Assembly: GCA_009809945.1 (NCBI GenBank)
Contig: WTPW01000063.1
Span: forward strand, 140,256-204,255
Source: Gigaspora margarita
Taxonomy: Eukaryota > Glomeromycota > Glomeromycetes > Diversisporales > Gigasporaceae
Reading direction: 5' to 3'
DNA length: 64,000 nt
The notes beneath the pieces were generated by a model. That model worked only from the letters and a program-made list of their open reading frames with translations. It was not told where the DNA came from and did not search any database. Below, piece after piece: positions 23,095-33,960 of this stretch (its first letter is position 1; the number at the start of each line of letters is the position of its first letter). Both the position numbers and the translations under genes were made by a program.

Positions 23095-24060
23095 TATGCA
23101 ACAGAGATTATAGATATGCATGTGATAGAAATTGTAGTATGTATGCATACAACAAGAGATTATAAAGTATATGGTGAATCTTAGTGCTTTCTTACTTCGC
23201 TTGTCTTGTTACTTGTTCTCTTAGATGCCTGATTATAAGCTGGCCCCCAGCCTTCCGCCCTCTCTCATTCATTGCACCTAGCGCCCTGCTTGTTGTTATG
23301 CGTAATGAGTTGAATGTGCTGCACCATAGCGTGGGCTCGAACTCGCTATTATAAAAAAAAAATTTGATGTTGTAACGTGTTGAATGCGCTGACTATAAGC
23401 GTGGGCTACTTTATTAAAAGTATGTCACGAATATTATTTATTTAAAACATAAAACATAGTCTCTTTGCCGTCCTGGTCAATAAAAATAAGTTTCTTATAA
23501 GTTCTTTTCAAGTTTTTTTTTTATATAAAGTATTTGCCNTTGCTATTTTTATTCGTAGGACCTCTAATTTTTTGCTAATATTTTTTCTTTTTTTTAGTTT
23601 AACTGCTCTCTTCGTTCCTCTTACGATCTAACGACTAAAATGGGTTTCTGGAGTGGAGTTTGGGAAGTAACAAAGTTTGTTGGCAAAGTTGCTGGAGGTG
23701 CTGCAGTGGGAGCAGCCATCGTTGCCACTGATTGAGCTGATGTAGTTGCTGAAGGCTATGCTATCAGCCAATTAGCAAAAGAAAGTCAAATTAGGATATT
23801 TAAAAAAGGTAGATTTGTGGCCGGAGCCCTTAATATTGTTGGTGATAATTTTATGGGAGAATACGCCACACCTTAGCATTGGCGATTCTCAATTATGCTT
23901 CATCACGTTAGTATTCACGTGTACATAGAGTCATTAGGAGCAATAAAAAGTGATGAAGCGGTGCACTACTCCTATAATGTATCTTTATAATGTCTAATAA
24001 AGAAAGTGTTAATATGAGCGAGAATAATATCGTAATAAAACTATTGTTAAATTGTGATGA
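23095..24060. repeat. Low-copy dispersed segment, related to 55550-56230
   Basis: The left part (TATAGATATGCATGTGATAG, TCATTCATTGCACCTAGCGC, GCGTGGGCTCGAACTCGC) and the right part (TATTCACGTGTACATA, GATGAAGCGGTGCACTACTC, TGTCTAATAAAG) both match the second location in the same order. The stretch between, including the small gene at 23640, is missing there. Confidence 0.7.
23640..23876 (+). pseudogene. Small Gly/Ala-rich protein gene with in-frame TGA
   Basis: An ATG at 23640 opens a 78-codon frame ending at TAG 23874-23876, interrupted only by TGA at codon 32 (23733-23735). The product would start MGFWSGVWEVTKFVGKVAGG, followed by an alanine/glycine-rich hydrophobic segment (AAVGAAIVAT) and a polar C-terminal half ending GDNFMGEYATP. 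The hydrophobic stretch resembles a glycine-zipper membrane helix; I do not recognise the family. A pyrimidine tract and TTTTTAG just upstream (about 23588-23598) look like a splice acceptor, so an upstream exon may exist. The stop sits where tryptophan (TGG) would fit the sequence. Its coding composition is clearly less AT-rich than its surroundings. It lies inside a TA-flanked transposon, so it is either cargo or a transduced host gene. Confidence 0.5.
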
Positions 24061-24359
24061 TATCCTGATCATAACTTGCTCATCGATATATTAGTCTTAA
24101 CATTTTGACCACGGTACTTAAAATATATCGTGTATAATACCCCCACACAAAATACCCCCCTAGCAAAAGACCCCCTTTGCAAGATACCCGTTACCGATCA
24201 AGAGACCCACAGGTATTTTATAAGTTTTTTTTTTGGTTAGATAGCATTAGACCCAGGGTACTTTAGTCAGTGCACTACGGTACCTACATTTTGCAAGAAT
24301 CATACCCAAAAATAAGCATCTCATTTTTTTGTACTACTATAATTTTTAAAAATTTAAGA

Positions 24360-25595
24360 TGCTTAATTTTGAATTTTTTTGATCAAAAAATCTGTATCTT
24401 CTCTTAAATTTTAAAGAAATATAAAAGTAAATATGCTAGAATAATGTATTTTTATATACTGAACAAGTTTTCTTAAAGCACTTTTTTAGAATCAATTAGT
24501 AAAATTTTGTGAATCATAGAATTTTTTAGTATTTTTATTAATAAAATTATATAAAATATTATAATTCTCAAAATTTTACTAATTGATTCTAACAAAGTGC
24601 TCTAAGAAAACTTGTTCAGCACATAAAAATACATTATTCCTGCATATTTACTTTTATATCTCTTGAAAATTTAAGAGAAGATGCTTAATTTTGNNNNNNN
24701 NNNNNNNNNNNNNNNNNNNNNNNNNNNNNNNNNNNNNNNNNNNNNNNNNNNNNNNNNNNNNNNNNNNNNNNNNNNNNNNNNNNNNNNNNNNNNNNNNNNN
24801 NNNNNNNNNNNNNNNNNNNNNNNNNNNNNNNNNNNNNNNNNNNNNNNNNNNNNNNNNNNNNNNNNNNNNNNNNNNNNNNNNNNNNNNNNNNNNNNNNNNN
24901 NNNNNNNNNNNNNNNNNNNNNNNNNNNNNNNNNNNNNNNNNNNNNNNNNNNNNNNNNNNNNNNNNNNNNNNNNNNNNNNNNNNNNNNNNNNNNNNNNNNN
25001 NNNNNNNNNNNNNNNNNNNNNNNNNNNNNNNNNNNNNNNNNNNNNNNNNNNNNNNNNNNNNNNNNNNNNNNNNNNNNNNNNNNNNNNNNNNNNNNNNNNN
25101 NNNNNNNNNNNNNNNNNNNNNNNNNNNNNNNNNNNNNNNNNNNNNNNNNNNNNNNNNNNNNNNNNNNNNNNNNNNNNNNNNNNNNNNNNNNNNNNNNNNN
25201 NNNNNNNNNNNNNNNNNNNNNNNNNNNNNNNNNNNNNNNNNNNNNNNNNNNNNNNNNNNNNNNNNNNNNNNNNNNNNNNNNNNNNNNNNNNNNNNNNNNN
25301 NNNNNNNNNNNNNNNNNNNNNNNNNNNNNNNNNNNNNNNNNNNNNNNNNNNNNTCTCTTAAATTTTCAAGAAATATAAAAGTAAATATGCCAGATAATGT
25401 ATTTTTATGTGCTGAACAAGTTTTCTTAGAGCACAATGTTAGAATCAATTAGTAAAATTTTAAGAATTATAATATTTTATATAATTTTATTAATAAAAAT
25501 ACAAAGAATTCTATTATTCACAAAATTTTACTAATTGATTCTAACTTTGTGCTCTAAGAAAANTTGTTCAGCTATCAAAAATACATATATTATTT
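24360..25595. repeat. Foldback units spanning an assembly gap
   Basis: 24360-24690 is a palindrome (CTGAACAAGTTTTCTTA at left, TAAGAAAACTTGTTCAG at right, outer TCTCTTAAATTTT / AAAATTTAAGAGA). A second palindrome of the same family occupies 25354-25595. The same foldback family forms an array at 58600-60420. Confidence 0.75.
24694..25353. other. Assembly gap (660 N)
   Basis: Run of undetermined bases lying exactly in foldback DNA; the frames running through it are artefacts. Confidence 0.99.
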
Positions 25596-25679
25596 TGATT
25601 TATAAAAATAGATGTGATAATTTAGTTTTTAGCAAATTACTATAAAATTTATATGTAATAATCTACTATAAAATACAGA

Positions 25680-25945
25680 CCGGTGTACCCCCTATTATAC
25701 TTGCCGGACAAACTCAAAACTCAAAAAAAAGCAATTGTTATTTGCAAAAAATTAAATCAAACAAATAATCTTGATATTCTGCAAATATATTATATATAGC
25801 TATAAGAATATATATCAATTGATTAAATAAGAATTATTAACAAAGTTTTTGAGAAATTAGTTTGACCAGAGTTTGGGATTTGGGTGCGGACAAACCCAAA
25901 CTATAATAGTTTGGGATTTGGGTGGCAACTATACCCCCTATACGG
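25680..25945. mobile_element. TIR element related to 11081-11535
   Basis: GTGTACCCCCTATTATACTTG at left and TATACCCCCTATACGGTGTAC at right are inverted, and GACAAACCCAAACTATAATAG / AGTTTGGGATTTGGGT are internal, as in 11081-11535 but without the MITE C insertion. Confidence 0.55.
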
Positions 25946-27034
25946 TGTACTCCCTGCCATTTTAAAATGCCAGTTCATGACTTATACCCTGGGTACATAA
26001 GTACAGTATATATAGTAAAATATATTGTTCAATATAGTGTAGCTGTACCCGGGTACAGGGATTGAGATATGGAAATACCTGGGGTACATAGGTCCATATT
26101 TTACGGTAACTTTTAGCAAATTCACTTGATTTTAGGAGTAGCAAAAACACCTAAATTCATGCAGATCAGTTATGACCTCTATGAGAGATGTCTGGGGTCC
26201 TGCCATACATATACTTTTGGTATCTAATTTAATTGGTCTGCCCGAAGATTCTATACTAGCTGCCATACCTGCAATCCAATTATAGAAATTGCCTATTTAA
26301 ACCCTCTAATCTTCTGCTTCTTGACCAATCTCTTCTAATTTACCAGGAGATCTGCAGTACATTTATAGTCAGTTTGGACTTCTCAGATCTATCTTCATTT
26401 TGAACTTTAGAACTTCTTTATTTTTGTATTTGAAGGTACAATTTGGCTTATAAAATTATGAATTTATTATATTTATATTATAGAATTATATTATATTTAG
26501 GAAGTTATTATTTCCACTATGGTATTTTGCTATTTCTACTATAGTTACACAAGTTTTTCTATTTTTAGAATTCAAAATAATAAACCTAATTCTAACTCTA
26601 ACCTTACTAACACTAACACTAACCCTAATTCTAAAAACTAATAAGTAAACCTTCTATGGCTTCTAATTAAAAGTTGTAGAGCTCATTTTTCTGATTCTAA
26701 TAGTAATTAAATTATCAAAATCGACCCAGTGGATCTCAAGATACTGTGGATAAAACAAGAGAATATAATGATTAGCAAATTCACTATTACACAAAGCACT
26801 ATAAGCTATCAAACAAAAAATTGTGATTTTCACAAAATTTTATTATTATAATTGACTTTGAGCTCTTAAATAAAGTTGTTCTATAGCTCAAAAAAAAACA
26901 TTAGTTTTTTAAAATGTATTTTATTGTTTTATTAGTAAAATATTTCATTATGATAAAAAATCTTTTCAAAATGTGTGTAAAGAAAAACAATATAAAGTTA
27001 AAAAAAAGCTATTAAACATAAAATCATGATTTGC

Positions 27035-28064
27035 AGGAGTGTGGCGACTTAGTCAAGTTGGATGTTTGTCACCCCAAGCATTTTTGACTACAGGTACAGA
27101 GTTCAAATCCTATTAGAAACATTTTTTAAAAATTTATACCTGTATTATATTAATTCAAACTAGAAGCTAGATTGGTAGATCTATAACCTGGGTTGCACCA
27201 AGGGCATATTGGTATAACAACATTACTGATTTGGAAGCCCTGTATAGAGTGAGTAAAAATAACCCCCAGGGGTACCAGAATGGGAAACATGCTTGGCAAG
27301 CCCTGAGCAGAGAATAGTTAGCTTTTGACAGTATTACAAAATGGAGTCAGAATGGGTAGGCTAGCTAGGAAAACCAGAATGTAAGAGGGAGGACTCTACT
27401 AACCAAGCTGCCAGAGTCATACTGGAGGAAAAGGACACATGTTACAGAAGCATGGACCAAGAAAAAGGAGACCTTAATGGCATCCTAAAGCCTGGCTGAC
27501 TGATTCTTCTGGGCTATTAGATTGGAAGATTAGGGAAATATCAGGAAATATGCTTAGGAAGACGAAGGGATAGAGTACTGGGGTTAGTGAACTTCACAAG
27601 GGCAGAAGTAGGTATTGTTAAGAGGACAGGGTTACTTTGTCTTGCAAGTGTTGACCTCAGTCCTAGTGATAATTACTGAAGTATAGGTAAATATCTGTAT
27701 AGGACAGGTACCACTCTACCAAGTTTTTCACAAGGATACCTGCCTAGTGTATGGAGTCCTAAGAGCATGGAACTAGCATATTGAACAATGTTCTAGTGAT
27801 ACAAGAGAGTTGGCAGGAGGGACAAGAATCAGAGGGTTTAAAATAGACAATGCCAGTATGTGGGTTGCAGGTATGGCAGCTAGTATAGAACCTTAGAGTA
27901 GCTATTTAAATAGGCAACCAAAAGTTGTGAGTGTGGCTAGTTGTACTCTCGTCATTGTAACAAATGTCAGTAGTCCCCCATGTGGGATTACCAATGGCCC
28001 TAAAATCTTGAATAAAATTTCCTGATCCCTAAATGAACACTTTGAATACAAAAAAATAAATAAA
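27035..28064 (+). mobile_element. SINE copy with tRNA-like head and 17-bp duplication
   Basis: ATAAAATCATGATTTGC flanks it exactly at 27018-27034 and 28065-28081. It begins with a tRNA-like segment (27038-27118) and ends in an A-rich tail at 28050-28064. The body shares blocks with 31147-32401 (GGAAGCCCTG/GGAAGTCCTG, ACTGGAGGAAAAGGACACATG). About 1.03 kb, long for a SINE. No reading frame of note. Confidence 0.8.
27038..27118 (+). promoter_or_regulatory. tRNA-like pol III promoter (A and B boxes)
   Basis: A-box-like TGGCGACTTAGTCAAGTTGG at 27042-27061 and B-box-like GAGTTCAAATCC at 27099-27110, with tRNA-like spacing for a long-variable-arm (Ser/Leu) tRNA. In the copy at 31147 the B box is a perfect GGTTCAAATCC. 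Confidence 0.65.
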
Positions 28065-28456
28065 ATAAAATCATGATTTGCGCATAATTTTATTATTATA
28101 ATTGACTTAGGCTTTTAAGTAAAGTTGTTTTTTGGCTCAAAAAAAACTAGTTTCTTAAAATAATATTTATTATTTTTTTAGTAAAATTTTTCACTATGAT
28201 AAAATAACTTTTCAAAATGTATGTAAAAAAAATAATTTATTGTATAACAGTAAATTTGCTAATCCTTATGTTCTCTTTTTTGATCCCAAGTATCTTGGAA
28301 TCCACTAGGCCGATTTTGATAATTTAACTACTATTAGAATCAGAAAAATTTATTATAATACATATATTATATTAATTCTAAAAATAGAAAATTTTTATAT
28401 AACCATGGTGGAAATAGCAAAATACTATAGTGGAAATAGGGCATTCTCTATATTTA

Positions 28457-29269
28457 TATTATAAAATTTTATCATATTTATATAATACAGAAGTACAAAT
28501 TTAAAATTTTTTAAAACAATATATATAAGCTATATAAAGTTACTTTTTTGGTTCTTATAACATGAGAAAAATAAATAATCTACTTGCTGAATTTTTATTT
28601 AAAAATTTTATTAAAAAATTTTTAAAAAATTTTTTTGAAATCCTATCAGACTTTAAACATATAAAAAACTTTTTTAAAAAATTTCTAAAATATGATACAG
28701 CTGGGCTGTGAGAACCAAAAAATTAACTTTATATGGCCTACCTACTTACAACTATCTTAATTCTAAATATTCTAATCTTCAATGTTAATTGCTAACTCTA
28801 AATAAAATTAGTTAATAGTAAATTTAAATAAATTTTATATATTATTTTTAAAAGTTTTAGATCTTTTTCTATCAGCTTTTTTTTATAGTTGAGTTAGAAT
28901 TTAGGGTTAGAGTTATTAAAAAAGAGTATAACTAAATTTTGTTAGGGGAGAGACAAAAATCAGGTGATTTTTTAGGGAGTAAAAAACGTTAAAATTATAT
29001 ATAGAAACCTGACCAAATTTATATTAAGGGGGTAGAGAAGAGTAGGCCTCTAATAAAAAATAATCAGGTGATTAATAACCTAGCCTTTAGGATTATATTT
29101 TTCAAATTAAAACTCTAAATTTTACTATAATTCAAGCTTATAGTTATCTGAGTATTAATTATAACAAAAACTACTTAATATTAAATTCTACATTATATAT
29201 ATACTAAAAATAGTATCAATTTTATTAATAACATTACTGTTAATAATAGTCCAACAATATTAATTTTAT
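28457..29269. other. AT-rich non-coding stretch
   Basis: A short palindromic AT-rich segment around 28590-28690 (AAATTTTTTAAAAAATTTTT) and nothing that reads as a gene. Confidence 0.4.
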
Positions 29270-29627
29270 GAGTTTTACTAAAATGCACCTATTGTGTTTT
29301 TACACTATATTATACAAAACTACTAGAATAGACAATCAAAATTTAAGATCAGGTATAATATAAAATTTGGTTTTTTGTTTATTTTTTAAAAAAACATTCA
29401 TATCTCAAAATTTTGCTTATGCAACCATTTTTGGGGCTCTAATAAAAAAATTCCTTGCTAGATTTTGTATATACTAATGCCCAGATAAAATCCCAGGCTT
29501 TACTCTAACCCTAAAGTAATTAAAATTTATTTTTTGCTTTATAAAAATCTATTTTTTTGTTACACAAATTTGCAAATCTAATTTACCTATAGTAGTAAAA
29601 CACTATAAGTGCATTTTATAATAATTG
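29270..29627. mobile_element. MITE of the TGCACC family; empty-site reference for the Helitron
   Basis: 358 bp, GAGTTTTACTAAAATGCACC at left, GTGCATTTTATAATAATTG at right; flanks AATTTTAT / AATTCTGT (6 of 8). Carries the family's internal CTCTAACCCTAA and AAGATCAGGTATAA motifs. Its right end is uninterrupted, unlike the copy at 47996. Confidence 0.7.
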
Positions 29628-30870
29628 AATTCTGTTAATTGATAATCTTCTAGTTACTCAAATAACAATTTTAGTATTATAAGATACAGATTCTTTATGT
29701 TTTTTACTATAGACAAAAATGTGGTATACAAAATATATAAAATTTTGATTGATATACAAGATTGATTAATTAAAAGTTGTTAAGTTTGTTGAGATACCTA
29801 ATAGTAATTATTTTATCCAATTAACTCAGAAAGATGCACAATGTATTGTTAAAAAATGATTAGTTAATATATAAATTTTCTATATAAGCATTTATAGATA
29901 TTTATATAGTTGGCCAATTGTTTTTAAAAATATCTTGATATCTTTTGGGCTGATTTAAATAATCAATTAGATGAATCTTAATAAGTTCTACAACTTTATT
30001 TCATTAATTTTGGCTATTAATATAGTACAAAAATTATATATATGTGCATGCTATATTTCTATCTATAGTAAAAATATGAAGAATCTATATCACATTGTAC
30101 TAAAATTATTATTTGAGTAATGAGCAGATTATTAATTAATGAGATTTCTAGTAGTGCTATACCAACAAAATTAATTTTATTAATAGTATTACAATTAATA
30201 ATAAACTAACAATATTGATTTCTTTAAGAGTAGAATATACCCTATGTTGATCACTTGTAAATCACTTGTAAATCACATGATTTAATTGGCTAATTTCACA
30301 CTGTCACCCGTAAAATTTATTTATTACCCACAAAATTCATTAACTTCGTAAGTAAATTTTTAACATACCAACTTAGTTAATTTTATGTTTTGATAAAACA
30401 AGTATTAAAAAACAGGTTTAAGAATATTTTATAATGTTATATTTATTTTTATGCAACTTATCCATAGTGATTGTGTTGTATAATCTGATTTACATAGTAG
30501 AGTCATAATTAGTATTATAATAATGATCTACATATACTCTACCCTTAATAATTCTATTAATAATACAGTGCAGGCAACCTAGTTCTGACTAATAAAATTG
30601 ATGAAATTCAAATTGTTAATTCTTCTTCAAAAAAAATAGCAACCAAAAAATACTATTTTAAAATGTTAAATTAAAACAAGCTAAACATTTTCATATTTTT
30701 AATTTTTTTTAAATCAATTTATAAAAAAGTTGAAGCTATAGCATTTTTATAACTAAATATGAAAATTGACCATATTTTATATATATAAAAAAAGCAAATT
30801 TGGTCTTTTTAAACAATTAATTTTAATTTTAGGAGTTATCTATGCTTCATATCCTGCATTGTACTTGTAT
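29628..30870. repeat. Non-coding DNA with one shared-module half
   Basis: 29850-30060 carries TTGGCCAATTGTTTTTA, ATATCTTGATATCTTTTGGG and AAGTTCTACAACTTTATT, the minus-oriented module arm seen complete at 57770-58310. The rest shows no gene or clear element. Confidence 0.4.
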
Positions 30871-30874
30871 ATTG

Positions 30875-32460
30875 CACCCATACAATCTACTAATTAAATT
30901 TGAAGATCAGGTATAACTTCAAATTTTTTTGTATAATGACACTTTCTAAAATTTGTGATATTAAAAAATTTCATCTACATAACCACTTTTCAAGCTCTAA
31001 CAAAAAAAATTTCTTTCAAAATTATATTTAAGCAAATATTACTCTCTTTAATCTCTAACCCTAACCCTACTCTAATTCTAACCTTAAATTAATTTAAATT
31101 TTGTTATATGAAATTATTTTGTCACAAATCTACAAATTATGTTTACAGAAGTGTGGCGACTTAGAGAAGTTGGTAAGTTGTCGCACCCCAAGCGGCAGGT
31201 CTAGGGTTCAAATCCCACTGGCAACATTTGGAAAAAGGCCTGTGTTATGGTAGCCATTTCTCCTTGTAGGTCCTTTGGTACACCATCTTGAATGGGAGCC
31301 GTCGGGTGCACATAAAATCCAAGGATCAGAAAGTAGATACCCGTTTGGAAGTCCTGAGTGAGGAAGTAGCAAAGATCTTCGATAGTGCTAACTATAATTG
31401 GAATATTGGAAACTGGAGTCAGAGAACTGGACGACAAGATCCTCGAGGAGGGGGTCCACCAACCTGGCCGCTGGAATCACACCGGAGGAAAAAGACATGT
31501 GTTTCAGCAGCATGTACCAAGAGGAGGAAGTCCATTCAGCACCTAAAGCTAGGCCGACCAACCCTTCTAGGCTAACTGGTTTGGAAGTTTGGAAATACTA
31601 AGAAAGGACTGATAGGAAGGTTGTAGTGGGTATTAGAATTGGAGTGAACTTCATAAGGGCAATACAGAACTCACTGGCTAGTAAGAAGTAGAAGCATGGA
31701 GGTGTGTATGTATCAAGACCTAACGGGCTCTAGGCGTACCCATATAGGAGTCCTCAGACGTTAAGGGAGGCTGGGACCACCAATACAGGATAGGCAGGTA
31801 TAAGTGCATGCAGAGTGCATCATGGTTCGCCAGATCCTCATGATGCCATCCAACTATATCTGTAAATTGAAAGCATCTGCGAATCATGCCTGGTCACTCG
31901 TCACCATACGGGAAGTACAGTCATTCGCACATTACTGAATTCAGAACGCTAAATCCAGGGCCCAAAGACACAGGAAAATCAGAAGTTGTGGCAGCATGCA
32001 GGCTTGAGATATTTACCCAATGTGGTAGAGGCAGCTGCATGGCTTGAGATACNAACTCCNGAGAAGTACGCTAGTAGGGGACTCAGGTATACCAATTTGG
32101 AAGCATAAAGCNCCTACCTGGCAACTGACACCAAATTGGAAGTGATGATACTAGGTAGTGTGGGTAAAGTGGCAGATATGTGAATACCAATTGTTGGTTG
32201 AAAAAGGGATGTACAAATCCAGGTCAGCCATATATATGGGAATATGGAAGGTTCTGGTAGGTTTAGATCATGGTTAAATTAGTCCAAGTCTCAGTACTTA
32301 AGTAAATAGTATATAAAAGATTGTACAGCGATGTTGTAATGATCAATATATATTCAATAAAGACCAGAGGCATAACCTTACCTTAACACAAAAAAAAAAA
32401 AACAAATTATGTTTACCTATATACTGCAATAAATTAGCACATCACAGGGTGTATTGTATA
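30875..32460. mobile_element. TGCACC-family MITE relative split by a SINE
   Basis: TATTGCACCCATACAATC at left and a rough inverse (GGGTGTATTGTATAG) at about 32446-32460; contains GAAGATCAGGTATAACTTC and a CTCTAACCCTAACCCTA tract as in other members. The SINE at 31147-32401 accounts for most of the length. Ends approximate. Confidence 0.5.
31147..32401 (+). mobile_element. Long tRNA-headed SINE with LINE-like 3' tail
   Basis: ACAAATTATGTTTAC flanks it exactly at 31132-31146 and 32402-32416. The head has an A-box-like GTGTGGCGACTTAGAGAAG and a perfect B box GGTTCAAATCC at 31205-31215. The last 150 bp (TAGGTTTAGATCATGG ... CCTTACCTTAACAC then poly-A) resemble the LINE 3' end at 14835-15000, which would let LINE machinery copy it. 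The body is markedly less AT-rich than the surroundings. At about 1.25 kb it is unusually long. Short frames in it (for example 31288-31575) do not persist in the other copy and are not called. Confidence 0.8.
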
Positions 32461-32482
32461 GAATTATCCTTTATTTTATATA

Positions 32483-33048
32483 AAGGAGAAAGGGGTATTC
32501 TGATAAAGAAGGTATTGTAATGAATTGGGATATCTTGTAATCCTAGTATCAGATCCAAATAAAATTTATAATTTGATTTCTGATTGAGAGGAATTGAATA
32601 GTATAAATTTTAGCTAGTTCTGATCACATGGTTACTAAATACTAGGAAAAATATACTAATTTGTTACAATATATTTTTATATAGAATGCTATAACTAAAA
32701 GTATTATAATGAACCAGGAATCTCTGAATACCAATCAAAAGTGGATGAACTTTGTATTATTATATTCCTCTTATTGAGAGGAATTGAATGGTATAAATTT
32801 CATCCAGTTTTGATCACAAGATATTCCCAATTCATTACAATAACCCCAAGGCCAAAATTTTCTTATTTTTAAAAAATAATTAAATTAAAATAGTTTGTAA
32901 TCCAGTGATCAGAATCAAACAATTTTAGTTTTGTTAGACTCAGCTTGATAAGACAAATCAGAAAATATTAAAATTGTTTGATTTGATCAATATATTACAG
33001 AATACGAATGAAACATTTTAACTTCACCAGAATACCCCTTTCTCTCTT
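32483..33048. mobile_element. TA-flanked TIR element, AGAAAGGGGTATTCTG ends
   Basis: AAGGAGAAAGGGGTATTCTG at left and CAGAATACCCCTTTCTCTCTT at right share all but one position; TA on both sides. Interior has two inverted ATTGAGAGGAATTGAAT blocks and shared-module traces (CAGTGATCAGAATCAAAC). Confidence 0.65.
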
Positions 33049-33659
33049 ATATTAAAAATCTAAATTTGGACACTTTATTTATAAATATTAGCTAAATTTT
33101 CAAATAGGTCTCTTCATATATTTGGTTACTAAAATTTTTATTGGTTGGGACTAGGTTGTCTGCACTGTAGTACTAATAATATTTGTTTAATAATAATATT
33201 TCTATTAACAATATTATTAATGATATCTCTATTAACAATAGTATTAACAATGTGTTTTACAATATTTAAAAAAAATATTAGTAATCTACTTATCAACCCA
33301 GAGCAACAAGAACTCTAAGCAAATAGAATTATAATTTCTAAAATTTCAAAAAAAATTTAAAGACTTTCTTAGCAACACCTAAGAAAAAAAGAATATTAGC
33401 AATAATTAACAATCAAAAACAAAAAATACTATAATTAAATAAAATTATATTTGTTGGATTTTCAAAAAAGTTCTTTACAATACAAGAATAATTATATAAC
33501 TATATTTTATATAATAGCTCTTCTTTGTGCTATATTTTGGAACTTTGTACATTATTTTAAATTGCATATATACTATATTTGAGTTATAATAGTTAAAATA
33601 TAATTTTTTGAAATCTTGTACTAGTAGTAGAAATTAGGTCACTAATAAATACTTAAAAA

Positions 33660-33960
33660 ATACTAAACTTACTTCTATGATAAGCTTATTTTATAGACAA
33701 TTAATCTACAGATAAGTTTATTTTTATAAATAGTATATTTTACCAATAGCTTATTTTTACAGACAAAATAATTATAGTTAATATTATTAGAGTTTGGTTT
33801 AGAATTAGAGTAAAGGTTAAAGCAATTATAAAAAACTTGTTTGTAAAATAAGCTATTAATAAAATAAGCTATTAATAAAATATACTATCTACAAAAAAAC
33901 TTGTTTGTAAATTAATTATTTGTAAAATAAGCTTGTCAGTAAAATAAATTTAGCAAAATA
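33660..33960. repeat. Foldback element with TAAAATAAGCTTGT words
   Basis: ATAAGCTTATTTTATAGACA at left and AAATAAGCTTGTCAGTAA at right are inverted, with several more AAAATAAGCTATTA copies between. Resembles 16072-16378. Ends approximate. Confidence 0.5.

Larger units (their letters stand above)
22840..24280. mobile_element. TA-flanked TIR element carrying a small broken gene
   Basis: CCGTAGTGCACTGACTAAAG at left and inverse CTTTAGTCAGTGCACTACGG at right, TA on both sides (22838-22839, 24281-24282), as in Tc1/mariner. Both ends carry reiterated ACCCGGGTATTTTA-like words. Unlike most TIR elements here it encloses relatively GC-rich, gene-like DNA (about 23095-24060). Confidence 0.75.
22661..26201. 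mobile_element. 3.5 kb hAT-like element with AGGACCCCAGACATCTCT ends
   Basis: AGGACCCCAGACATCTCT at the left and its exact inverse AGAGATGTCTGGGGTCCT at the right, with a perfect 8-bp duplication GCCATACA at 22653-22660 and 26202-26209. Same ends as the 0.29 kb MITEs at 19956 and 59933, so it may be their longer relative. Content: a TA-flanked element (22840-24280), a foldback array with an assembly gap, and the element at 25680-25945. No transposase frame is visible outside the 660-bp gap. Confidence 0.85.
22553..26460 (-). mobile_element. Minus-strand SINE copy split by a hAT-like element
   Basis: Two pieces, 22553-22660 and 26202-26460. Read on the minus strand they give GGTATGGCAGCTAGTATAGA, ATGGCTAGTTGTACTC and CAGACACTTTGAAAT, collinear with 27880-28050 of the SINE at 27035-28064. 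The 3.5 kb element lies between the pieces. Confidence 0.6.
26500..28448. mobile_element. TIR/foldback element with TTTCCACTATGG words, split by a SINE
   Basis: GGAAGTTATTATTTCC at left and GGAAATAGGGCATTCTC at right; flanks TATATTTA at 26492-26499 and 28449-28456. GCTATTTCCACYATRG words are subterminal on both sides, close to those of the 12.3 kb element. The shared module is at 26660-26760 plus and 28264-28360 minus. CTAACCCTAA-like telomere-type tract at 26585-26635. Confidence 0.65.

Noticed and set aside
24654-25452. Long frames on both strands across 24.7-25.4 kb
   Set aside because: They consist almost entirely of undetermined bases in the 660-bp gap.
27018-28081. A functional tRNA gene at 27.04 kb
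   Set aside because: A and B boxes are present but the stems do not pair well and the segment heads a retroposed element with target duplications.
31288-31601. 95- and 67-codon frames in the long SINE
   Set aside because: They are not preserved in the other SINE copies and lie in a pol III type element.
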